Source of the DNA: Streptomyces sp. DH5
Lineage (GTDB): Bacteria > Actinomycetota > Actinomycetes > Streptomycetales > Streptomycetaceae
Direction: 5' to 3'
DNA: 64,000 nucleotides
Assembly (NCBI RefSeq): GCF_020873915.1
Contig: NZ_JAHWGP010000020.1
Coordinates: 1-64,000, forward strand
In this document: positions 57,584-64,000 of the stretch, piece after piece
Position numbering within the stretch: position 1 is the stretch's first letter
Layout: the number at the start of each line of letters is the position of its first letter
The notes under the pieces: model-generated
Database searches by the model: none
What the model saw: the letters and a program-made list of their open reading frames with translations, nothing else
Told to the model about the DNA's origin: nothing
Made by a program: the position numbers and the translations under genes

Positions 57584-59596
57584 ATGACGAAGCCCTCACT
57601 CCCCGAACTCCTGCACGCCGCCGTCGCCGCCGTCGGCGGCACGGAGCGCCCCGGCCAGGTGACCATGGCCGAAGCCGTCGCCGAGGCGATCGACGACGGC
57701 GGTCATCTGCTGGTCCAGGCCGGCACCGGCACCGGAAAGTCCCTGGGCTACCTGGTGCCCGCCCTCGCGCACGGGGAGCGTGTGGTGGTGGCGACGGCGA
57801 CCCTGGCCCTGCAGCGCCAGCTCGTCGAGCGGGACCTGCCGCGCACGGTCGAATCGCTGCATCCGCTGCTGCGCCGGCGCCCGGAGTTCGCGATGCTCAA
57901 GGGCCGCTCCAACTACCTGTGCCTGCACCGGTTGCACGAGGGAATGCCGCAGGACGAGGAGGAGGGGCTGTTCGACCAGTTCGAGGCGGCGGCTCCCACC
58001 AGCAAGCTGGGCCAGGACCTGCTGCGCCTGCGCGACTGGTCGGACGAGACGGAGACCGGCGACCGGGACGACCTCACGCCGGGCGTGTCCGACCGGGCCT
58101 GGTCCCAGGTGTCGGTGTCGTCGCGGGAGTGCCTCGGCGCCACGAAGTGCGCGTACGGCGCCGAGTGCTTCGCCGAGTCCGCTCGCGAGCGCGCCAAGCT
58201 GGCCGAGGTGGTCGTCACCAACCACGCCCTGCTCGCCATCGACGCCATCGAGGGCGCCCCGGTGCTCCCGCAACACGAGGTGCTCATCGTCGACGAGGCC
58301 CACGAGCTGGTCTCCCGGGTCACCGGCGTCGCCACCGGGGAGCTCACGCCCGGACAGGTCAGCCGGGCGGTGCGGCGCGCGGCGAAGCTGGTCGACGAGA
58401 AGGCCGCGGACCAGCTCCAGACCGCCGCCGAAGGGTTCGAACGGCTGATGGAGCTGGCCTTGCCGGGCCGCCTGGAGGAGATCCCGGAGGACCTCGGCTA
58501 CGCGCTCATGGCGCTGCGCGACGCGTGCCGGACCGTCATCTCCGCCATCGGCGGCACCCGCGACCGGTCCGTCCAGGACGAGGACGCGGTCCGCAAGCAG
58601 GCGCTGGCCTCCGTGGAGGGTGTGCACGACGTGGCCGAACGGATCACGAACGGCTCCGAGTGGGACGTCGTCTGGTACGAGCGCCACGACCGCTTCGGGG
58701 CGTCGCTGCGGGTCGCCCCCATGTCCGTGTCGGGCCTGCTGCGCGAGAAGCTCTTCACCGACCGCTCCGTCGTCCTGACCTCCGCGACGCTGAAGCTGGG
58801 CGGCGACTTCAACGGGGTGGGGGCGTCGCTGGGGCTCGGCCCCGAGGGCGTCGAGGGCGACGACCTCCCGCAGTGGAAGGGAGTGGACGTCGGCTCTCCG
58901 TTCGACTACCCCAGGCAGGGCATCCTGTACGTCGCGAAGCACCTGGCCCGCCCGGCCCGTGACGGGGACCGCGGAGACATGCTGGACGAGCTCACGGAGC
59001 TGATCCAGGCGGCGGGCGGCCGCACCCTGGGGCTGTTCTCCTCGATGCGGGCCGCGCAGCTGGCCGCCGAGGAGCTGCGCTCCCGCATTCCGGAGTTCCC
59101 GATCCTGCTCCAGGGCGAGGAGACGCTCGGCGAGCTGATCAAGAACTTCGCGGCCGATCCGAAGACCTGCCTCTTCGGCACGCTGTCGCTCTGGCAGGGC
59201 GTCGACGTGCCGGGCCCCAGCTGTCAGCTGGTGGTCATGGACAAGATTCCCTTCCCGCGTCCGGACGATCCCCTGATGAGCGCCCGCCAGAAGGCCGTCG
59301 AGGAGGCGGGCGGCAATGGTTTCATGGCGGTCGCCGCGACCCATGCCGCGCTGCTCATGGCGCAGGGCGCCGGCCGTCTCGTCCGCGCGTCGGGGGACCG
59401 GGGCGTGGTGGCCGTGCTGGACCAGCGGCTGGCCACCGCCCGCTACGGGAGCTATCTGAAGGCTTCACTGCCCGACTTCTGGTACACCACGGACCGCAAC
59501 CAGGTCAGGAAGTCGCTCGCCGCCATCGACGCTGCGGCCGTGCGCGCGGAGACCCAGGAGGAAGCCGTCGCACGGGGGCGGACCGACGCGGAGTGA
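57584..59596 (+). CDS. dinG: DinG-family ATP-dependent DNA helicase
   Basis: A 670-residue XPD/DinG-type helicase. Walker A is GTGTGKS (47-53), four cysteines of an iron-sulfur cluster are visible (YLCLHRLHE, ECLGATKCAYGAECF) and the DEAH box VDEAHEL is near 238. C-terminal motifs include LFGTLSLWQGVDVPG and QGAGRLVR. DinG helicases unwind damaged or structured DNA. It lies convergent to lexA; I saw no clear LexA box in front. TAGGGT at 57569-57574, 9 nt before the ATG, hints at a very short leader. Confidence 0.88.
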   Translation: MTKPSLPELLHAAVAAVGGTERPGQVTMAEAVAEAIDDGGHLLVQAGTGTGKSLGYLVPALAHGERVVVATATLALQRQLVERDLPRTVESLHPLLRRRPEFAMLKGRSNYLCLHRLHEGMPQDEEEGLFDQFEAAAPTSKLGQDLLRLRDWSDETETGDRDDLTPGVSDRAWSQVSVSSRECLGATKCAYGAECFAESARERAKLAEVVVTNHALLAIDAIEGAPVLPQHEVLIVDEAHELVSRVTGVATGELTPGQVSRAVRRAAKLVDEKAADQLQTAAEGFERLMELALPGRLEEIPEDLGYALMALRDACRTVISAIGGTRDRSVQDEDAVRKQALASVEGVHDVAERITNGSEWDVVWYERHDRFGASLRVAPMSVSGLLREKLFTDRSVVLTSATLKLGGDFNGVGASLGLGPEGVEGDDLPQWKGVDVGSPFDYPRQGILYVAKHLARPARDGDRGDMLDELTELIQAAGGRTLGLFSSMRAAQLAAEELRSRIPEFPILLQGEETLGELIKNFAADPKTCLFGTLSLWQGVDVPGPSCQLVVMDKIPFPRPDDPLMSARQKAVEEAGGNGFMAVAATHAALLMAQGAGRLVRASGDRGVVAVLDQRLATARYGSYLKASLPDFWYTTDRNQVRKSLAAIDAAAVRAETQEEAVARGRTDAE

Positions 59597-59600
59597 TTCC

Positions 59601-59633
59601 GGTGGTGTGCCGCGTCGCCGGCGGCACACCACC
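59601..59633. terminator. Bidirectional terminator between DinG-type helicase and lexA
   Basis: GGTGGTGTGCCGC and its exact complement form a 13-bp stem with a 7-nt loop, 5 nt after the helicase stop. Confidence 0.75.
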
Positions 59634-59672
59634 ATCGCGTGGTGCCGGCGGGGCGGTCCGGACAGCACAGGA

Positions 59673-59700
59673 CCCCGGAACCGGCGCAGGGGTTCCGGGG
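59673..59700. terminator. Second hairpin before the lexA 3' end
   Basis: CCCCGGAACC (59673-59682) pairs with GGTTCCGGGG (59691-59700) around an 8-nt loop. On the minus strand it lies 42 nt after the lexA stop and probably ends lexA transcription. Confidence 0.65.
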
Positions 59701-59741
59701 CCCGGTCAGGGAGCGGGGCCGAGGCCGGTCCCGCACTGTGC

Positions 59742-60521
59742 TCAGACGCGGCGCAGTACGGCCACCACCTTGCCGAGGATGGTCGCGTCGTCGCCGGGGA
59801 TCGGCTCGTAGGCGGCGTTGTGCGGGAGGAGCCACACATGGCCGTCCTCGCGCTTGAAGCGCTTGACGGTCGCTTCGCCGTCGAGCATCGCCGCCACGAT
59901 GTCGCCGTTCTCCGCGACCGGCTGGCGGCGGACCGTGACCCAGTCCCCGTCGCAGATCGCGGCCTCGATCATGGAGTCGCCCACGACCTTGAGCACGAAC
60001 AGCTCGCCGTCACCGACCAGCTGCCGCGGCAGCGGGAAGACGTCCTCGACGGACTCCTCGGCGAGGATCGGACCACCGGCGGCGATACGGCCGACCAGCG
60101 GCACGTAGGACGCGGCGGGCTTGCCGGTGGTGTCGGTGGGCTGCACGGAGGGGGCCTGGTCGGAGCCGCGCACCTCGTACGCCCGGGGGCGGTGCGGGTC
60201 GCGGCGCAGGAAGCCCTTGCGCTCGAGCGCCATGAGCTGGTGTGCCACCGAGGAGGTGCTGGAGAGGCCGACCGCCTGGCCGATCTCGCGCATCGACGGC
60301 GGGTAGCCCCGTCGCTGCACCGAGTCCCTGATGACCTCGATCACCCGGCGCTGGCGGTCGGTGAGTCCGGAGCTGTCCGCCCGGATGCCGGGAGGTCGGC
60401 CCGGCAGGGAGCGCTTGGGCCCCTCGGGATGCACGGCTTCGTTCATCGCGTGCACCGGCTCGAGCCGGCCCTGGGAGTGGTCCTGGGCGGTGATGGCGGC
60501 ACTGTCTGCGGTGGTGGTCAC
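59742..60521 (-). CDS. lexA: SOS repressor LexA
   Basis: A 259-residue LexA. The winged helix-turn-helix at about 50-112 ([42 protein letters not shown]) is followed by the autocleavage site Ala148-Gly149, the nucleophile Ser 183 (GDSMIE) and the general base Lys 220 (ATVKRF). The N-terminal 45 residues are an extra Ser/Pro/His-rich leader usual in Streptomyces. GTG at 60521 with GAGAGGGG 6 nt upstream. A LexA-type box 60 nt upstream implies autoregulation. Confidence 0.97.
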   Translation of the reverse strand: MTTTADSAAITAQDHSQGRLEPVHAMNEAVHPEGPKRSLPGRPPGIRADSSGLTDRQRRVIEVIRDSVQRRGYPPSMREIGQAVGLSSTSSVAHQLMALERKGFLRRDPHRPRAYEVRGSDQAPSVQPTDTTGKPAASYVPLVGRIAAGGPILAEESVEDVFPLPRQLVGDGELFVLKVVGDSMIEAAICDGDWVTVRRQPVAENGDIVAAMLDGEATVKRFKREDGHVWLLPHNAAYEPIPGDDATILGKVVAVLRRV

Positions 60522-60582
60522 GTCGGCCCCTCTCGATGGTCTCCCTGCAGCACAACGGTAGATGCTTTCGAAAGGTTGCGCC

Positions 60583-60594
60583 AAACACACGTTC
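60583..60594 (-). promoter_or_regulatory. LexA (SOS) box upstream of lexA
   Basis: On the minus strand GAACGTGTGTTT, one base from GAAC-N4-GTTC, about 62 nt before the lexA start. It fits lexA autoregulation. Confidence 0.75.
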
Positions 60595-60855
60595 GAGTGA
60601 AAAATCGCGAATTGGGATACGTGATCTTTCGCCGAGGTGTATTGGTCGCCACGCTTTCGGCCGGATGGGCGGGCCTGTTGTTGTACTCTGCACCGCCGAG
60701 GCGATGGCCTTCCGGATTGTCGGCCCCAGTCTGCCATCGGACGCCGCCGCGAGCGGGAAGCGGCCCCGGCTTCCTCCCCGAGTCGCATGCCCCTCCTCTT
60801 CGGGGGCAGGGGTACACCCTGTCGCACGGCGCCCGGTTCCGGTGCGTGAGTGACA

Positions 60856-60902
60856 CGCACGCACAGCGTGATTGAGTGAGCCAATCACCACATCTAGTGG
60901 TT
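60856..60902 (+). promoter_or_regulatory. Candidate NrdR boxes upstream of nrdR-nrdJ
   Basis: ACCACATCTAGTGGTT (60887-60902) is a near-palindromic 16-mer resembling NrdR boxes, which share CAC and GTG half-sites around an A/T-rich centre. A second, weaker copy CGCACGCACAGCGTGA starts at 60856, 31 bp (three turns) upstream, the usual spacing of NrdR box pairs. Confidence 0.55.
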
Positions 60903-61039
60903 GGATGGCGGCAGCGGCCCAGAAGTTGTGGTCCCCCGGGTCTTTGGGCTCTTCGTGATCGCCTATGCTGGTGCTGCTTCGTGAGGCCCCTGAGGGCCCG
61001 CGAGGCCACTGAGTCTGCTGTGAGGAGGGTTGGGAGTTC

Positions 61040-61597
61040 ATGCACTGCCCCTTCTGCAGGCACCCCGACAGCCGTGTCGTCGACAGCCGTACGACCGACG
61101 ATGGCACGTCGATCCGCAGGCGCCGCCAGTGTCCGGACTGCTCCCGTCGTTTCACCACCGTGGAGACGTGTTCGCTCATGGTGGTCAAGCGATCAGGGGT
61201 CACCGAACCGTTCAGCCGCACCAAGGTCATCAACGGTGTGCGCAAGGCCTGCCAGGGCCGGCCCGTCACCGAGGACGCCCTCGCCCAGCTCGGCCAGCGG
61301 GTCGAGGAGGCGGTGCGGGCCACCGGGAGTGCCGAGCTGACCACCCACGACGTGGGGCTGGCCATACTCGGCCCGTTGCAGGAACTCGACCTCGTCGCCT
61401 ACCTGCGGTTCGCGTCCGTCTACCGGGCGTTCGACTCGCTGGACGACTTCGAGGCCGCGATCGCGGAACTCCGGCGGGCGGAGCGGCCCGCCGAGGGCGA
61501 CGGGGACGGCGTCGGGGCCGTTCCGGGGAGCCAGGAAGAAGACAGCGGGTCCGGGGGAACCGTCCAGGTTCCCCGGCCCGCTCCCGCCGCCGGCTGA
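61040..61597 (+). CDS. nrdR: Transcriptional repressor NrdR
   Basis: A 185-residue repressor of ribonucleotide reductase genes. The zinc ribbon has C3, C6, C31 and C34 (MHCPFC and CPDC); the ATP-cone spans about 46-136 ([24 protein letters not shown]). The Gly/Glu-rich tail (about 150-185) is not part of the fold and is typical of Streptomyces. ATG at 61040 with GAGGAGGG about 10 nt upstream. It is the first gene of the nrdR-nrdJ pair. Confidence 0.96.
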   Translation: MHCPFCRHPDSRVVDSRTTDDGTSIRRRRQCPDCSRRFTTVETCSLMVVKRSGVTEPFSRTKVINGVRKACQGRPVTEDALAQLGQRVEEAVRATGSAELTTHDVGLAILGPLQELDLVAYLRFASVYRAFDSLDDFEAAIAELRRAERPAEGDGDGVGAVPGSQEEDSGSGGTVQVPRPAPAAG

Positions 61598-61764
61598 CCG
61601 GCGGCCCGGCCCCGGGCGTCAGGACACGGGGACCGGCCGGGCGGCGGCGATGAGAAGACCCGTTGCGGGCAGGCGAGTGGGCGCCCGCAGCACCAGACAG
61701 AACACCGTGCCACGGGAACAACCGGGGCACTTCAGGGCGTTTTCGCCCGTACCAGGGAGGCGGC

Positions 61765-64000
61765 ATGACAGAGACGGCGAGCGGTCCGGCACGGAGTTCC
61801 CGAGCCAAGGGCAACAAGACCGGCAAGGGGCTGCGGGTCGAGCGCATCCACACCACCCCGGGAGTCCACCCCTACGACGAGGTGGCCTGGGAACGCCGTG
61901 ACGTCGTCATGACCAACTGGCGCGACGGCTCGGTCAACTTCGAGCAGCGCGGCGTGGAGTTCCCCGACTTCTGGTCGGTGAACGCGGTCAACATCGTGAC
62001 CAGCAAGTACTTCCGCGGTGCCGTGGGCACTCCGCAGCGCGAGACCGGCCTCAGGCAGCTGATCGACCGCATCGTGAAGACGTACCGGAAGGCCGGTGAA
62101 GACCACAAGTACTTCGCCTCGCCCGCCGACGCCGAGATCTTCGAGCACGAGCTGGCGTACGCCCTCCTGCACCAGATCTTCAGCTTCAACAGCCCCGTGT
62201 GGTTCAACGTGGGCACGCCCCAGCCTCAGCAGGTCTCCGCCTGCTTCATCCTGTCCGTCGACGACTCCATGGAGTCGATCCTCGACTGGTACAAGGAAGA
62301 GGGCATGATCTTCAAGGGCGGCTCCGGAGCCGGCCTGAACCTCTCCCGGATCCGCTCCTCCAAGGAGCTGCTCTCCTCCGGTGGCAACGCCTCAGGACCG
62401 GTCTCCTTCATGCGCGGGGCCGACGCCTCCGCCGGCACGATCAAGTCCGGTGGCGCCACCCGCCGCGCGGCCAAGATGGTCGTCCTCGACGTGGACCACC
62501 CGGACATCGAGGACTTCGTCGAGACGAAGGTCAAGGAGGAGGAGAAGATCCGCGTCCTGCGCGACGCGGGCTTCGACATGGACCTGGGCGGCGACGACAT
62601 CGCCTCCGTCCAGTACCAGAACGCCAACAACTCGGTCCGTGTCAACGACGAGTTCATGGAGGCCGTCGAGAAGGGCGGCAAGTTCGGACTGCGCGCCCGG
62701 ATGACCGGCGAGGTCATCGAGGAGGTCGACGCCAAGGCCCTCTTCCGCAAGATCGCCGAGGCCGCGTGGGCCTGCGCCGACCCGGGCATCCAGTACGACG
62801 GGGTCATCAACAACTGGCACACCTGCCCCGAGTCCGGCCGGATCACCGCGTCGAACCCGTGCAGCGAGTACATGCACCTGGACAACACGTCCTGCAACCT
62901 GGCCTCGCTGAACCTGATGAAGTTCCTCGAGGACGACGGCCTGGGCAACCAGTCCTTCCAGACCGAGCGCTTCCAGAAGGTCGTCGAGCTGGTCATCACC
63001 GCGATGGACATCTCGATCTGCTTCGCGGACTTCCCGACCGAGAAGATCGGTGAGAACACCCGCGCCTTCCGTCAGCTCGGCATCGGCTACGCCAACCTCG
63101 GCGCCCTGCTGATGGCGACCGGCCACGCCTACGACTCCGACGGCGGCCGCGCCCTCGCCGGTGCCATCACCTCCCTCATGACCGGCACGGCGTACCGGCG
63201 CTCCGCCGAACTCGCCGCGATCGTCGGCCCGTACGACGGCTACGCCCGCAACGCCGACGCCCACCAGCGCGTCATGAAGCAGCACGCCGACGCCAACGGC
63301 ACGGCCGTGCGCATGGACGACCTGGACACCCCGGTGTGGGCCGCCGCCACCGAGGCATGGCAGGACGTGGTCCGCGTCGGCGAGAAGAACGGCTTCCGCA
63401 ACGCCCAGGCCTCCGTGCTCGCCCCGACCGGCACCATCGGTCTGGCGATGTCCTGCGACACCACCGGTGTCGAGCCGGATCTGGCGCTGGTCAAGTTCAA
63501 GAAGCTCGTCGGCGGCGGCTCCATGCAGATCGTCAACGGCACCGTCCCGCAGGCCCTGCGCCGCCTGGGCTACCAGGAGGAGCAGATCGAGGCGATCGTC
63601 GCCCACATCGCCGAGAACGGCAATGTGATCGACGCCCCCGGTCTCAAGCCGGAGCACTACGAGGTGTTCGACTGCGCCATGGGCGAGCGGGCCATCTCCC
63701 CGATGGGTCACGTCCGCATGATGGCCGCCATCCAGCCCTGGATCTCCGGCGCCATCTCCAAGACGGTCAACATGCCGGAGTCGGCGACCGTCGAGGAGGT
63801 CGAGGAGATCTACTTCGAGGCCTGGAAGCTCGGCGTCAAGGCGCTCGCGATCTACCGCGACAACTGCAAGGTCGGCCAGCCGCTCTCCGCGAAGACCAAG
63901 GAGAAGGAGAAGGCCGAGGTCACCGAGAAGGCCGAGGAGACGATCCGCGCCGCGGTCGAGAAGGTGGTCGAGTACCGCCCGGTCCGCAAGCGTCTCCCCA
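61765..64000 (+). CDS. nrdJ: Adenosylcobalamin-dependent class II ribonucleotide reductase NrdJ (5' part)
   Basis: The first 745 residues are inside the window and the frame is open to the end. It reduces ribonucleotides with adenosylcobalamin, independent of oxygen. Seen are FNSPVWFNVGTP and SACFILSVDDSMESI (first active-site Cys), GGSGAGLNLS, NPCSEYMHLDNTSCNLASLN (thiyl-radical region) and CAMGERAISPMGHVRMM. It is preceded by a 167-nt gap from nrdR with GGGAGG 5-6 nt before the ATG. No cobalamin riboswitch could be seen in that gap. Confidence 0.95.
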   Translation, partial: MTETASGPARSSRAKGNKTGKGLRVERIHTTPGVHPYDEVAWERRDVVMTNWRDGSVNFEQRGVEFPDFWSVNAVNIVTSKYFRGAVGTPQRETGLRQLIDRIVKTYRKAGEDHKYFASPADAEIFEHELAYALLHQIFSFNSPVWFNVGTPQPQQVSACFILSVDDSMESILDWYKEEGMIFKGGSGAGLNLSRIRSSKELLSSGGNASGPVSFMRGADASAGTIKSGGATRRAAKMVVLDVDHPDIEDFVETKVKEEEKIRVLRDAGFDMDLGGDDIASVQYQNANNSVRVNDEFMEAVEKGGKFGLRARMTGEVIEEVDAKALFRKIAEAAWACADPGIQYDGVINNWHTCPESGRITASNPCSEYMHLDNTSCNLASLNLMKFLEDDGLGNQSFQTERFQKVVELVITAMDISICFADFPTEKIGENTRAFRQLGIGYANLGALLMATGHAYDSDGGRALAGAITSLMTGTAYRRSAELAAIVGPYDGYARNADAHQRVMKQHADANGTAVRMDDLDTPVWAAATEAWQDVVRVGEKNGFRNAQASVLAPTGTIGLAMSCDTTGVEPDLALVKFKKLVGGGSMQIVNGTVPQALRRLGYQEEQIEAIVAHIAENGNVIDAPGLKPEHYEVFDCAMGERAISPMGHVRMMAAIQPWISGAISKTVNMPESATVEEVEEIYFEAWKLGVKALAIYRDNCKVGQPLSAKTKEKEKAEVTEKAEETIRAAVEKVVEYRPVRKRLP

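Larger units (their letters stand above)
60522..61039. promoter_or_regulatory. lexA/nrdR divergent control region
   Basis: 518 bp with no convincing gene. It holds the lexA promoter and LexA box on the left and the nrdR promoter with NrdR-type boxes on the right. The middle (60620-60850) shows G+C-rich sequence with no feature I could identify. Confidence 0.6.

Noticed and set aside
61598-61764. Cobalamin riboswitch before nrdJ
   Set aside because: A B12-dependent reductase invites the idea, but the 167-nt gap is short and shows no B12-box or matching helices that I could find.

Overview
The window is very high G+C actinobacterial chromosome. Gene content and order match the core-chromosome stretch known from Streptomyces coelicolor as roughly SCO5746 to SCO5805 (osaC-osaA-osaB, ftsK, rimO-pgsA-cinA-clgR, dps, lhr, recA-recX, gluABCD with gluRK, miaB, miaA, dapF, rshA, hflX, lexA, nrdRJ). 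I infer a Streptomyces; the species cannot be fixed by eye. Much of the order from ftsK to nrdR is also kept in Mycobacterium tuberculosis (ftsK, pgsA3, clgR, recA, recX, miaB, miaA, dapF, hflX, lexA, nrdR), so this is an old actinobacterial backbone. No prophage, insertion sequence, CRISPR array or large gene cluster was seen.

Layout. 1-360: tail of an rRNA operon (23S 3' end, 5S, terminator). 406-1272: a shortened DegT-like gene and tRNA-Thr(GGT). 1292-10911: the osmoadaptation locus, with osaC (kinase/PAS/GAF/PP2C) divergent from osaA (a hybrid kinase carrying a long HAMP-like array) and osaB. 11100-18390: ftsK, a RodZ-like gene, then rimO-pgsA-cinA with 4-nt overlaps, then clgR. 18586-25419: dps, a small membrane protein, and the repair pair nei-like/lhr. 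25504-27445: an AraC regulator overlapping an azlCD-type exporter pair. 27701-31358: DUF3046, an AI-2E family membrane protein, SOS-controlled recA and recX. 31449-34258: rhodanese and cysteine dioxygenase behind a cysteine-rich leader peptide, then an FAD monooxygenase. 34550-41357: the gluABCD glutamate importer, its divergent gluR-gluK two-component system and a lone TAXI-type binding protein. 41442-52999: a MazG-like protein, miaB, miaA, dapF, rshA and hflX with small membrane and hypothetical genes. 53034-57458: a decayed lipoprotein fragment, a trypsin-like lipoprotein and an IucA/IucC siderophore synthetase with its GNAT partner. 57584-64000: a DinG-type helicase, lexA, nrdR and the 5' part of nrdJ, which runs off the window.

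How the parts relate. DNA repair and its control are spread along the window (nei, lhr, recA, recX, DinG-type helicase, lexA), with LexA-type boxes at recA and lexA. Stress and nutrient sensing sit between them: osaABC for osmotic stress, clgR for proteolysis, rshA for ppGpp, gluRK for glutamate, and the cysteine leader for sulfur. Many genes have a -10-like hexamer 6-9 nt before the start codon and no Shine-Dalgarno, which suggests frequent leaderless translation.

Best leads: the Cys-rich leader with its own promoter and a downstream hairpin before cysteine dioxygenase; the duplicated, decayed lipoprotein fragment with a (TCGCCG)n tract; a secreted-protein gene whose signal peptide and body lie in different frames; the DegT-like protein missing its catalytic core; and RshA with a kept hydrolase but eroded synthetase motifs. 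No wholly new multi-gene system was found.
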